A DNA stretch of 33,489 nucleotides from Mycobacterium palustre. GTDB lineage: Bacteria > Actinomycetota > Actinomycetes > Mycobacteriales > Mycobacteriaceae. The stretch's first letter is position 1. Every line of letters begins with the position of its first letter. The position numbers were made by a program, and so were the translations under genes. The stretch lies in the NCBI RefSeq assembly GCF_002101785.1, contig NZ_LQPJ01000119.1:1-33489 (forward strand), in the 5' to 3' direction. The notes beneath the pieces were generated by a model. The model had not been told where the DNA came from. It saw only the letters and a program-made list of their open reading frames with translations, and ran no database searches. This document shows, piece after piece, positions 22,898 through 31,002 of the stretch.

Positions 22898-23215
22898 ATG
22901 GGCGACCTCGCGTCGATCGGATACAACGGGCAGCCGGCCCGTGACCCCTTCCGCGTCGTGCGCCCGCCGATCCCGGTGCTGGTCGACCTGACCGTGCTGT
23001 TCCCGCGCGAGCCGCACCGCTCGGGGCGGTACCAGCCCAACGGCCTGCAGCTGCACAAGGTGGTCGAGGGCCGGTTGAGCTGCTGGGGCATCTGCGAACA
23101 GGGCGATTGGTGGGGCCTGGTCACCTACCCGATCGCGTACGGCTCCAGGCGCAAGACGGTGACGCACTGGGTGCCGGCGTGGACGCTGCGCCGCAAAGGG
23201 CACGCCGGCGCGTGA
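22898..23215 (+). CDS. conserved hypothetical protein, 105 aa
   Basis: 105 residues, with no signal peptide or membrane helix. Basic, with a Trp-rich C-terminal half: L-S-C-W-G-I-C-E-Q-G-D-W-W-G-L-V-T-Y and T-V-T-H-W-V-P-A-W. The alternation of Trp and charged residues looks like a small beta fold and is too structured for a chance frame, but I recognise no family. A TATGAT box 6 nt before the ATG suggests a leaderless transcript. Divergent from the membrane glycosyltransferase; the Sap-like gene follows after 23 bp, perhaps in one transcript. Confidence 0.7.
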   Translation: MGDLASIGYNGQPARDPFRVVRPPIPVLVDLTVLFPREPHRSGRYQPNGLQLHKVVEGRLSCWGICEQGDWWGLVTYPIAYGSRRKTVTHWVPAWTLRRKGHAGA

Positions 23216-23238
23216 AGTCGATGCGATGATTGCTGCCC

Positions 23239-23910
23239 GTGGCAGGCAACTGGCTTTCCGTGCTGACCAAGCTGATTCCGCTCGGGCTGGTGATCACGCT
23301 CTCTCCGATCACCGTCATCCCGGCGGTGCTGGTCCTGCACGCCCCGCGGCCCCGGCCGGCCGGCCTGGCCTTCCTCGGCGGTTGGCTCGCGGGCCTGGTG
23401 GCCCTCACCGCGGCCTTCGTCGGGGCTTCCGACCTGCTCGGTGGGCTGAACCACGCGCCGCCGACGTGGGCGTCGTGGGCGCGGGTGGTGTTGGGGTCGA
23501 TGATGGTCGCGTTCGGCGTGTTCCGCTGGCTGACCCGGCATCGCCGCGGCGAGACGCCGGGCTGGATGCGTTCGTTCTCCAAGCTCACCCCGCTGCGCGC
23601 GGCGTTGACCGGGGTGGTGCTGGTGCCGATCCGGCCGGAGGTGCTGATCCTGTGCGCGGCGGCCGGGTTGGCCATCGGCACCGGCGGGCTGGGCGCCGCG
23701 GCGGGCTGGATCTGCGGCGCGGTGTTCGTCGTCGTCTCGTCGCTGACGGTGGCCGTCCCGATACTGGGGTTCGTGGCCGCCGGTGACCGCCTGGACGACG
23801 CGCTGGAGCGGCTCAAAGCGTGGATGGAACGCAACCACGCCGCGATGCTGGCGGTCATCCTGGTGCTGATCGGATTGATCGTGATCTACAACGGGATTCG
23901 CGCGCTGTAG
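23239..23910 (+). CDS. Sap/GAP-type lipid-addressing membrane protein, copy 1
   Basis: 223 residues from GTG 23239 with about six membrane helices. The pattern P-L-G-L-V-I-T-L-S-P-I-T-V-I-P-A-V, then A-F-L-G-G-W-L-A-G-L, and the cytosolic G-W-M-R-S-F-S-K loop is that of the sulfolipid-1-addressing (Sap) and glycopeptidolipid-addressing (GAP) family, which helps move cell-envelope glycolipids to the surface. The lipid here is unknown. No ribosome-binding site is visible. A close paralogue follows after 28 bp, and both start V-A-G-(N/S)-W with similar upstream bases, so they arose by tandem duplication. Confidence 0.82.
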   Translation: MAGNWLSVLTKLIPLGLVITLSPITVIPAVLVLHAPRPRPAGLAFLGGWLAGLVALTAAFVGASDLLGGLNHAPPTWASWARVVLGSMMVAFGVFRWLTRHRRGETPGWMRSFSKLTPLRAALTGVVLVPIRPEVLILCAAAGLAIGTGGLGAAAGWICGAVFVVVSSLTVAVPILGFVAAGDRLDDALERLKAWMERNHAAMLAVILVLIGLIVIYNGIRAL

Positions 23911-23938
23911 CCGCTCTGCCGTGCGAAGATGGCTGACC

Positions 23939-24622
23939 GTGGCAGGCAGCTGGGTTACGGTCGGGACCGGTCTCGTCCCCCTCGGGCTGGTCATCTCGCT
24001 TTCGCCGCTCACGATCATTCCCGCGGTGCTGGTGTTGCAGGCGCCGCGGCCGCGGCCGAGCGGCCTTGCCTTCCTTGGCGGTTGGTTGGCCAGCCTGGCC
24101 GCGCTCACCGCGCTGTCCGTCGCGGCCTCCGGACTGCTGGGCGGTCTCGACAAGTCCCCGCCGAGGTGGTCGTCGTGGCTGCGCGTGGTCTTCGGATCGC
24201 TGCTGATCTGCTACGGGATCGCCAAGTGGTTGCGGCGTCAGGGCCACGGCGAGTCACCGGGCTGGATGCGCTCGTTCAGCACCATCACCCCGACCCGGGC
24301 CGGGGCGATGGGGGCGGCGCTGGCCGTCGTGCGACCCGACGTCTCGCTCATCTGTGTGCCGGCCGGGCTGGCGATCGGCGGCAGTGGGCTCGGCGCCGCC
24401 GGCGACTGGTTGGCCGCCGCGTTCTTCGTGGCCGTCGCGGCGTCGAGCGTCGCGATCCCGATCCTCGCCTACGCGGCCGCCGGTGACCGCCTCGACGACA
24501 CGATGGCGCGGCTCAAGGTCTGGATGGACGAGAACAACGCCGCCCTGCTCGCGGCGGTCCTCGTCGTGATCGGCGCGATGATCCTCTATCACGGGATCGA
24601 CGCTCTGTCCGCTCATCGGTAG
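23939..24622 (+). CDS. Sap/GAP-type lipid-addressing membrane protein, copy 2
   Basis: 227 residues from GTG 23939, about six membrane helices, clearly paralogous to the previous gene along its full length (shared A-P-R-P-R-P, A-F-L-G-G-W-L-A, G-W-M-R-S-F-S and A-A-G-D-R-L-D-D motifs). It should act in the same envelope-lipid transport role, perhaps as a partner or with a different lipid. An in-frame GTG at 23921 is an alternative start, but 23939 aligns with the first residue of copy 1. Its 3' end overlaps the convergent HExxH gene by 10 bp. Confidence 0.82.
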   Translation: MAGSWVTVGTGLVPLGLVISLSPLTIIPAVLVLQAPRPRPSGLAFLGGWLASLAALTALSVAASGLLGGLDKSPPRWSSWLRVVFGSLLICYGIAKWLRRQGHGESPGWMRSFSTITPTRAGAMGAALAVVRPDVSLICVPAGLAIGGSGLGAAGDWLAAAFFVAVAASSVAIPILAYAAAGDRLDDTMARLKVWMDENNAALLAAVLVVIGAMILYHGIDALSAHR

Positions 24623-25344
24623 CCGCCGTCGGACAGGCCGGCGTCTTCTTCCAGCCGGTTCGGGGCGCCCGACGTCAGCTCGCGAATCAGTTCCCAGCCG
24701 TAGTCCCTGAGCATGCCCACGTAGCCGCGTGCCGCCCACTGCTGGGCGTGCCGCTCCTCGTGATGCAGCAGCCGGTCCAACTCAAGACGGCGCCCCGCGC
24801 GCCCCGATCCGACGATCCGGCGCAGCAGTGCGGCCGGGTCGGCGACCCGGCCGGCGTTGACCATGAAGATGTCGCCCCAGGTGGTGCCGCCGCGCTGGCT
24901 GAACAGCCGCTGAAACCAGTTGCCGCCCAGGCCCATCAGCATGCCGTTGGGCGTCGTGACGAGCCGGCTGCCGTTGCGGTGCACGAACGCCACGTCGCGG
25001 GCGTAGCTCCAGCGATTCGCGTTCTGCCGCTTGATGATCCGCGCGACCTCTGCCGTGCAGTAGGGCGTCTCGGGAAAGTCGTGGTGCCGGTGGGCGGGCT
25101 TGCCGTAGTCGGTGCCCGCGTTGAGGACGTAGGTCAGCAGCGTCGCCGCGCGCGCGTCGTCCCCGGTGATGTCGGGCGGCAGCAGGAAAAAGGACTTGCC
25201 GCGCGGGTCGTTGATCTCCTCGGTGTCCTCGAGGAGCGCGAAGCGCTGCGGGGTGATGGCGTGGCGACGCCCGATCTCGGCGACGACGTCGGGAGGCACA
25301 CCCCGGCGTTCGGCGTTTTGTCGCCACCGCTCCGAGTAGGGCAT
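24613..25344 (-). CDS. hypothetical protein with HExxH motif, possible metalloprotein
   Basis: 243 residues from ATG 25344. H195-E-E-R-H199-A-Q-Q-W fits the HExxH zinc motif with a following Gln/Trp, as in several zincin-like domains. The middle is unusually rich in aromatic and His residues (K-P-A-H-R-H-H-D-F, N-R-W-S-Y-A-R-D). No signal peptide or membrane helix, so it is probably cytosolic. A third metal ligand downstream is not obvious, so peptidase activity is only a hypothesis. TAAGTT lies 7 nt before the ATG, which suggests a leaderless mRNA. Confidence 0.65.
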   Translation of the reverse strand: MPYSERWRQNAERRGVPPDVVAEIGRRHAITPQRFALLEDTEEINDPRGKSFFLLPPDITGDDARAATLLTYVLNAGTDYGKPAHRHHDFPETPYCTAEVARIIKRQNANRWSYARDVAFVHRNGSRLVTTPNGMLMGLGGNWFQRLFSQRGGTTWGDIFMVNAGRVADPAALLRRIVGSGRAGRRLELDRLLHHEERHAQQWAARGYVGMLRDYGWELIRELTSGAPNRLEEDAGLSDGGYR

Positions 25345-25368
25345 GCCTGCCAACTTAGGGTCGAGCGA
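25345..25368. promoter_or_regulatory. 24-bp divergent leaderless promoter pair
   Basis: AACTTAGGGT (25352-25361) holds a -10-like TAAGTT on the minus strand 7 nt before the ATG at 25344 and TAGGGT on + 7 nt before the ATG at 25369. The two boxes overlap by two bases, so both promoters cannot be used at once. Confidence 0.4.
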
Positions 25369-26381
25369 ATGAACAGCCCCTGGCGACGCGCGCGCGGCGT
25401 CAAGCAGATCACCCGGGGACTCGGCACCTCTCGATCGAGAGGTCTTCGCGACGATCGCCGAGACGCCGACGCCGCTGCTGGACACGGTCATGCCGCACCT
25501 GACCCGGGCCGCCGACCATTCCAAGCTGTGGTTGGCCATCGCCGCGGCGCTGTTTTCGTCGGGCAAACAGTCCGCGCAGCGGGGCGCGACACGCGGCGTG
25601 GTGACGCTCGGGGTGACCAGCCTGCTCACCAACCAGGTCGCCAAGCGGCTGCGCCCGCGTCCGCGCCCCGTCTACGACTCGGTGCCGGTGGTCCGGCGAT
25701 TGCGCCGCCGTCCCTCCATCCAACTCGCTGCCGTCCGGGCACTCGCCAGCGCCGCCGCGTTCGCCGTCGGGGTGGGCCTGGAGAATCCGCCGCTGGCGGT
25801 CTTCCCCGGCGGAACGTTCAACCATTTCGCGATCCGGCGCGGGAGCGTGGCCCGCGTTGATCTGGTGTGCCTCAACGAAAGTCGCATGGTGCTCAATACC
25901 GCCAGCATCGGCGCCTACCCGACGTTCGTGCAGCAGCGCGAGAAACTGGAAAAACGCGTCGGCAAGCCGCTCGCCGGGTTCTACGCGATGCTGCACACGC
26001 TGCGCCACGACCGGCCGGTGCGCATCCGCTGCGACAACAAGACCCTGCAAGACCTCGCTGTTCTTTTTGGGCAATTCGGTTTACCTGCCGACGGGATTCG
26101 CCCCGTCGCGGCGCACCCGCATGGACGACGGCTTGATCGACGTGCGCATCCTGGAGACCGGTCGCCCGTGGGCGCGGACCCGGATCCTGATCGCCCTGGC
26201 GTTGGGACGGCTGCCGCGCAGCCCGCTCTACCACGAGGTGCAGGCGCCCGAGTTCAGCTTCTCCGCCGTCGACGGCCCGACCGTGATCGCCCACGACGGC
26301 GAGATCGGCGACGAATACGACCGCGCCAGCTTCTCTGCGAAATACCAAATCCTGCCGGTGTTTCGGCCTTTGGTGAATTAA
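25369..26381 (+). pseudogene. decayed PAP2-diacylglycerol kinase fusion gene
   Basis: From ATG 25369 the frame reads G-V-K-Q-I-T-R-G-L-G-T, then an extra T near 25433 breaks it. The next frame gives M-P-H-L-T-R-A-A-D-H-S-K-L-W. The PAP2 motif S-N-S-L-P-S-G-H-S is out of frame at 25720-25745, between two compensating shifts. G-V-G-L-E-N-P-P-L then joins directly to A-V-F-P-G-G-T-F-N-H-F-A, removing the rest of PAP2 and the start of the kinase domain. Another extra base near 26050 shifts the frame before S-L-F-F-L-G-N-S. The rest is intact to TAA at 26381. Intact relatives are about 500 residues. Confidence 0.85.
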
Positions 26382-26385
26382 GGGC

Positions 26386-26730
26386 TCACGCCCGTGGGCA
26401 CAAATCCACGATGGCGTAGTCGACGAGGGCGTCCGCCTGGCGGGGCGTCATGCCCCTGGGACCGAGGTCCTGCGTGGACTTTTGCAGTGCCAGCGACTGC
26501 AGCTCCGACGCGGGAGCACCCCAGGAGATCTGCTGGCAGATTTTCCAACCCGTCTGTACCAGCGCCGGGTCACCGCCCTCGAGGTCTTGGATGCCGATCG
26601 CGTGCAGGTGATTGAGGTAGGACGCCTCGTCGGCGTGCGCGGGCCCCGCGCAGACGACGGCCGTCACCAACAAAGCGCCACCTGCGAGCGCTGCATTCCT
26701 AAACCGGCCAGAGATCCTCTGTGCTGGCAT
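26386..26730 (-). CDS. secreted DUF732-like protein
   Basis: 114 residues with a signal peptide ending near A-G-P-A-H-A-D (about residue 33). The mature part, Y-L-N-H-L-H-A-I-G-I and the paired cysteines in W-K-I-C-Q and V-D-L-C-P-R, is the small all-helical DUF732 pattern common in mycobacterial secreted proteins. Function unknown. A GAAGGAG ribosome-binding site fixes the ATG at 26730. The 3' end lies 4 bp from the decayed PAP2-kinase gene. Confidence 0.84.
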   Translation of the reverse strand: MPAQRISGRFRNAALAGGALLVTAVVCAGPAHADEASYLNHLHAIGIQDLEGGDPALVQTGWKICQQISWGAPASELQSLALQKSTQDLGPRGMTPRQADALVDYAIVDLCPRA

Positions 26731-26814
26731 AGCCCGTTGTTCTCCTTCGCCCTTTTATGCTTTCCGCCCGGACTCGTATATAGAAGCTTGAAAAGCCACG
26801 GCGCGCAATAAATC

Positions 26815-27190
26815 TTACGAATTGGCGACGACAAACGAAGCGCGATCACTCGGGTGCGGGCGGCCATTGCGGCAAAGCCGTCGGCCAGACCGCGCACTTG
26901 GCCGGCGCCATCGCCGGTGAACGACGCGCCGTGCATCAGGGCCAGCGTGGCCGGATTCTGTTGCGCCGGCCGCTCCAGCGTGGGCGCCAGGGTGGTGGTC
27001 GGGCTGGTGGCGCGGAACAATGCCTCGGCTTCCAAAGCCGCTGCGGCGCAATCGGGTTCGGTCAACGCGGGAACCCGGCCGGTGTTGTTGTGCGGCACGT
27101 GCGGAGTCGCACATATCGTTCAGCGAAAGCAGGCAAGCCAGCGGCCCATGGATGACCCTGCCGGTGTGTTCGCTGATGTCGGGCAACGCT
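26815..27190 (-). pseudogene. possible gene remnant, unassigned
   Basis: No intact gene fills the 550 bp between the two DUF732-like genes. On the minus strand one frame holds H-T-G-R-V-I-H-G-P-L-A-C-L near 27150. A second frame, from about 27098 to 26838, holds L-A-L-M-H-G-A-S-F-T-G-D-G-A and L-A-D-G-F-A-A-M. These look protein-like but lie in different frames, with no proper start. The second recalls the C-terminus of metallo-beta-lactamase-fold hydrolases. A frameshifted remnant is likely; the family is uncertain. Confidence 0.4.
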
Positions 27191-27280
27191 CCAGCCCGTC
27201 GCCCCGGCGACTGACCACAATGGTCCGTGGCCCGCTTGAGCGGGCGCGGGCTGTGAGGAGCTGCGAGGGAGGAAACGCCC

Positions 27281-27556
27281 ATGAGGACGGTCGTGGCGAT
27301 CGCGGCCGCCTGCCTGTTCGGGCCGGCCTTGGCGCTGGGGGCGGGAGCTGCCCACGCCGACGCCGACCAGGAGAAGGAGGCGTGCCAGCTGATGGACGAC
27401 CCGACGGCGCGCGACCTGGGCTACGCGCCGGCCGAGTACGCCTTCATGGTGTTGCGCGCCAAGATGTCGGCCGAGGCCGCGCGCGACGTCATGTCGTTGG
27501 CGGCCCAGCAGTACTGCCCGAATCACGTCATCGACCTGCCGGCCAGCTGGCGGTGA
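27281..27556 (+). CDS. small secreted DUF732-like protein
   Basis: 91 residues: signal peptide (about 1-25, ending G-A-A-H-A-D-A), then a short helical body with A-C-Q-L-M-D and a late A-A-Q-Q-Y-C-P, the two cysteines of the DUF732 pattern. Function unknown. GGGAGGAAA about 8 nt upstream supports the ATG at 27281. It is the second such protein within 900 bp, on the opposite strand, with the remnant between them. tRNA-Gly lies 4 bp downstream, convergent. Confidence 0.82.
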   Translation: MRTVVAIAAACLFGPALALGAGAAHADADQEKEACQLMDDPTARDLGYAPAEYAFMVLRAKMSAEAARDVMSLAAQQYCPNHVIDLPASWR

Positions 27557-27560
27557 CGGG

Positions 27561-27634
27561 TGGAGCCGATGACGGGAATCGAACCCGCGTATTCAGCTTG
27601 GGAAGCTGATGTTCTGCCATTGAACTACATCGGC
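27561..27634 (-). tRNA. tRNA-Gly (CCC anticodon)
   Basis: Read on the minus strand, the 74-nt gene folds as a full cloverleaf: acceptor GCCGATG/CATCGGC (7 bp), D-stem GTTC/GAAC, anticodon stem TCAGC/GCTGA with loop TTCCCAA, T-loop TTCGATT, discriminator T and an encoded CCA. The anticodon CCC (27600-27602) reads the glycine codon GGG. Confidence 0.95.
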
Positions 27635-27772
27635 GCTGTCGCTCCGAAAGGCTAGCATCCGGCGCCACGGACGCAAGATGCCGTCCGCAACAACGTCATT
27701 GCGAGTTCGTGAGTTGCCTCCGGCGATTTCTCACATACCCCAAAGTTTATTATTCCGTGATCTGCCCGTAAT

Positions 27773-28426
27773 GTGCTCTGGGTGGGGCGGCACTCATTAG
27801 CCAGGAAGCGGCGAAAGCCACGGGTAGCCCTGGCTGCGGTGCTTGCGCCGGCCGCCGTCTTCTTCGCGGCGAGCGGGGACGTCCGACCATTACCCGTCCA
27901 CCAAGAGGCCAAGCCCGTTATCGCAGACACCATCCCCTGGCGCCTGGAGCTCGTCGCGGCGGCGCCGACGCCGTCGGGCAAAGCCGCCGGTTCGCCGGAC
28001 GGCCAGCCGGTCGCGGCGTCGCGCTACCACACGCGGTCGCGCTTTTTGCCGGTCGGGGTGGCGCCGGAGCAGGGCCTGCAGGTTCGGACGATCCTGGTGG
28101 CCCGGGCGATCAGCGCGACCTTCCCCCAGATCCATCAGATCGGCGGTGTGAGACCGGATGCGCTGCCCTGGCACCCCCGCGGCCTGGCCCTCGACGTGAT
28201 GATCCCCAACCCCGGCAGCGCCGAGGGCATCGCGCTGGGCAACGCGATCGTCGCGTACGTGATGCGCAACGCGAAGCGGTTCGCGATCCAAGACGCGATC
28301 TGGCGCGGCGTCTACTACACACCCGGTGGCGCGCAGCCCAGCCGGCTCGGCCACTTCGACCACGTTCACGTCACCACCACGGGCGGGGGATATCCCACCG
28401 GCCGGGAAATGTACCTCGCGGACTGA
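27773..28426 (+). CDS. exported M15/ARB_07466-like protein (Rv0320-like)
   Basis: 217 residues, near the 220 of Rv0320. A basic stretch R-K-R-R-K-P-R precedes one hydrophobic segment (about 18-33), a signal peptide or anchor. The C-terminal domain has W-H134-P-R-G-L-A-L-D141-V and G-H194-F-D196-H-V-H199-V, the spaced His/Asp set of a zinc D-Ala-D-Ala carboxypeptidase-like fold. A cell-wall role is inferred. GTG 27773 is chosen for length; GTG 27782 is also possible. An AT-rich stretch at 27745-27755 is the likely promoter. Confidence 0.78.
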   Translation: MLWVGRHSLARKRRKPRVALAAVLAPAAVFFAASGDVRPLPVHQEAKPVIADTIPWRLELVAAAPTPSGKAAGSPDGQPVAASRYHTRSRFLPVGVAPEQGLQVRTILVARAISATFPQIHQIGGVRPDALPWHPRGLALDVMIPNPGSAEGIALGNAIVAYVMRNAKRFAIQDAIWRGVYYTPGGAQPSRLGHFDHVHVTTTGGGYPTGREMYLAD

Positions 28427-28449
28427 AGGCGAGAAGGCGAGCAGCGGAT

Positions 28450-28455
28450 AGGCTC
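28450..28455 (+). promoter_or_regulatory. candidate -10 box for dcd
   Basis: TAGGCT ends 5 nt before the dcd GTG at 28461, which has no ribosome-binding site. A leaderless start is possible, though the spacing is one base short of the usual. Confidence 0.3.
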
Positions 28456-28460
28456 AGCGG

Positions 28461-29033
28461 GTGCTGCTCTCCGATCGTGATCTGCGGGCCGAAATCACCG
28501 CCGGCCGGCTGGGCATCGACCCGTTCGACGACACCTTGGTGCAGCCGTCCAGCATCGACGTCCGCCTCGACCGCATGTTCCGGGTCTTCAACAACACCCG
28601 CTACACCCACATCGACCCCGCCAAGCAGCAGGACGAGCTGACGAGCCTCGTGGAGCCCCTCGACGGGGAACCGTTCGTGCTGCATCCCGGCGAGTTCGTC
28701 CTGGGGTCGACGCTGGAGCTGTTCACCCTGCCCGACGACCTCGCGGGGCGTCTGGAGGGCAAGTCGTCGCTGGGCCGCCTGGGCCTGTTGACGCATTCGA
28801 CGGCCGGATTCATCGATCCGGGCTTCAGCGGTCACATCACGCTCGAGCTGTCCAACGTCGCCAACCTGCCGATCACCCTGTGGCCGGGCATGAAGATCGG
28901 CCAGCTCTGCATCCTGCGGTTGACCAGCCCGGCCGAGCACCCCTACGGCAGCTCGCGCGTCGGTTCGAAGTACCAGGGCCAGCGCGGCCCGACGCCGTCT
29001 CGCTCGTATGAAAACTTCATAAGATCTACCTAA
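28461..29033 (+). CDS. dcd: dCTP deaminase (bifunctional type)
   Basis: 190 residues, the exact length of M. tuberculosis Dcd (Rv0321), starting M-L-L-S-D-R-D-L-R. The conserved core G-K-S-S-L-G-R-L-G-L and H-S-T-A-G-F-I-D-P-G-F-S-G is intact. The enzyme converts dCTP to dUTP; the tuberculosis enzyme also hydrolyses the dUTP to dUMP, so it feeds thymidylate synthesis and keeps dUTP low. Cytosolic trimer. In M. tuberculosis udgA follows; here the DUF7159-type array follows after about 107 bp. Confidence 0.95.
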   Translation: MLLSDRDLRAEITAGRLGIDPFDDTLVQPSSIDVRLDRMFRVFNNTRYTHIDPAKQQDELTSLVEPLDGEPFVLHPGEFVLGSTLELFTLPDDLAGRLEGKSSLGRLGLLTHSTAGFIDPGFSGHITLELSNVANLPITLWPGMKIGQLCILRLTSPAEHPYGSSRVGSKYQGQRGPTPSRSYENFIRST

Positions 29034-30270
29034 GTTCAGTACGGCGCCGGCACAGCGTTTCTGAGCCATGATGAATTGGTCGTGGTTTCCTCCTCCACCT
29101 GACCATGGCGTGACCGGCAACACCTTTGGAGGGGTTTGTTTTGGATATCGTGCTCGGGGTGTCGATGGCACCGGCATCGATCGCGATGGTCGTGCTGGAA
29201 GGCGAAAACGCCGACGGCGCCACCGTCGAAGAGGACGAGTTTGACGTCACCGCCGCCGACGACCCGGCCACCGCCACGGGGCCCGATCAGGTAATCGCGG
29301 CCATCCTCGGCACCCGCGAGGCGCGGCCGACGCCGGCCTGGAGCTGTCGGCGATCGGGGTGACGTGGACCGACCAACTCGAAGCGGCCGCCCTGCGCGAC
29401 GCGCTGGCCGCCCACAAGGTCGAGAACGTCATGCTGGTGTCGGCGTTCCTGGCCGCCACCGCGCTGGCTCAAAGCGTCGGCGGCGCAATGGGTTACGAGC
29501 GCACCGCGGTGCTTTTCGTCGAGCCCGACACCGCGACGCTGGCCGTCGTGAAGACCTCCGACGGTTCCGTCGCCGACGTTTACAAGCAGCAGATCTACGC
29601 CGAGTCCTACGAGCAGGCCACCGCGCAGCTCAGCGGCATGCTCGCCGGCCTGGAGCGGTTGCAATCGGCCCCGGACGGGCTGTTCCTGGTGGGATCGGGC
29701 GTCGACATCGCCTCGATCAAGCCGGCGCTGGAGTCCGCGACGTCCCTGGACGTGAGCGCGCCCGAGGAGCCCGAGACGGCGTTGGCCCGCGGCGCGGCCC
29801 TGGCCTCGGCCAACGCGCCGTTGTTCACGGCCTCGACGGCCGCGCTGGCCTACGCGCAGGACCCCGGCACCGGTGCGGTCGACGGCTCGGCGTTGCCCGA
29901 GTACCTCCGCGTCGCGGGTGCCGACGACGAGCTGGCCTACAGCGCGGTGCCCGACGAGGACGCCGAGGCCCCGACCGTCGTCATCGAAAACCTGTTCGCC
30001 CCGGACCAACCGCGCCGCCGGCCGGTGCTGCTGGTCGGTAGCGGGTTGGCCGTCGTCGGCATCAGCGCGGTGTTGGCCCTGGAGATCGCGCTGGCCATCG
30101 GGATTCGCACCACCGGGACGGTCGCCTTGCGGCCGACGCCGGCCCAAGACCTGATCGTCCCAACGCAACAGGCCCCGGCGCCCGCAGTCCAGGCGGCCCC
30201 GGCGATGCCGAAGATCAAGCTGCCGGCGCCCGCCGCGGCGCCGCGGCCCCTGAACGCGCCGGCGCCAGCC

Positions 30271-30350
30271 CCGCTTCCCGCGGCCCCGCCTCCGGCTGCG
30301 CCGCTGCCCGCGGCCCCGCCTCCGGCTGCGCCGCTGCCCGCGGCCCCGCC
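30271..30350 (+). repeat. 30-bp repeat coding P-L-P-A-A-P-P-P-A-A
   Basis: Two full 30-bp units (30271-30300 and 30301-30330) and a 20-bp partial third encode P-L-P-A-A-P-P-P-A-A. They lie in the Pro-rich region of copy A. The near identity suggests recent expansion by slippage. Confidence 0.8.
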
Positions 30351-30630
30351 CGCGATCGATCCGGTGGTGCCGGTCCCGGCGGTGGTGCCTCCGGTGTTGC
30401 CGGTTCCCGCGCCTGCGCTGCGGTTGCCCGTTCCCGACCCGATTCTGAGCCCGCCGGTAATCCAGGCCCCGCCTCACCTGGTGCCCCCGCAAGCCGTGCT
30501 GCCCCAACCGCCGGTGCACATCCCGCAGCCTCCGCAGGTCGGTGGCAACGTGCCGCAGTCGCCTCCGCACCAACCTCTGCCGGGGCAAGGCCCCCTCCCC
30601 AAGCCGAGTAGCCCCGGCACCGGCACCGGC

Positions 30631-30765
30631 GGGCATGTTCCGCTGCCCGGCACCGGTCCTGGTGGCACCGGCGGTGGGCACGTTCCGCTGCCCGGCACCG
30701 GTCCTGGTGGCACCGGCGGTGGGCACGTTCCGCTGCCCGGCACCGGTCCTGGTGGCACCGGCGGA
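30631..30765 (+). repeat. 45-bp tandem repeat x3 in copy A tail
   Basis: Three 45-bp units encode G-H-V-P-L-P-G-T-G-P-G-G-T-G-G. They differ by only a few bases. This is a coding tandem repeat, not a CRISPR array. Confidence 0.85.
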
Positions 30766-30912
30766 GACGGGCCCGTTCACCTCCCGGGTGGTGGCGGCCC
30801 GATCGGTGGTGACGGCCCCTTCGGCGGTGGCGGTCCCATTGGCGGCGGCCCGATCGGTGGGGGCGGTCCCATTGGTGGTGGTGGCCCGATCGGTGGTGGT
30901 CCCTTCGGCGGC

Positions 30913-31002
30913 GGCGGCTTTGGCGGCGGCCACAGCGGCGGTGGCGGCTTTGGCGGCGGTCACAGCGGCGGTGGCGGCTTTGGCGGCGGTCACAGCGGCG
31001 GC
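30913..31002 (+). repeat. 30-bp tandem repeat x3 at copy A C-terminus
   Basis: Three 30-bp units (starts 30913, 30943 and 30973) encode G-G-F-G-G-G-H-S-G-G. They form the Gly/His-rich C-terminus and are almost identical. Confidence 0.85.

Noticed and set aside
27541..27640. tRNA-Gly as a phage or island integration site
   Set aside because: No integrase gene and no second copy of the tRNA 3' end were seen in the window.
30631..30765. CRISPR-like direct repeats
   Set aside because: The 45-bp units are contiguous with no spacers and keep the coding frame.
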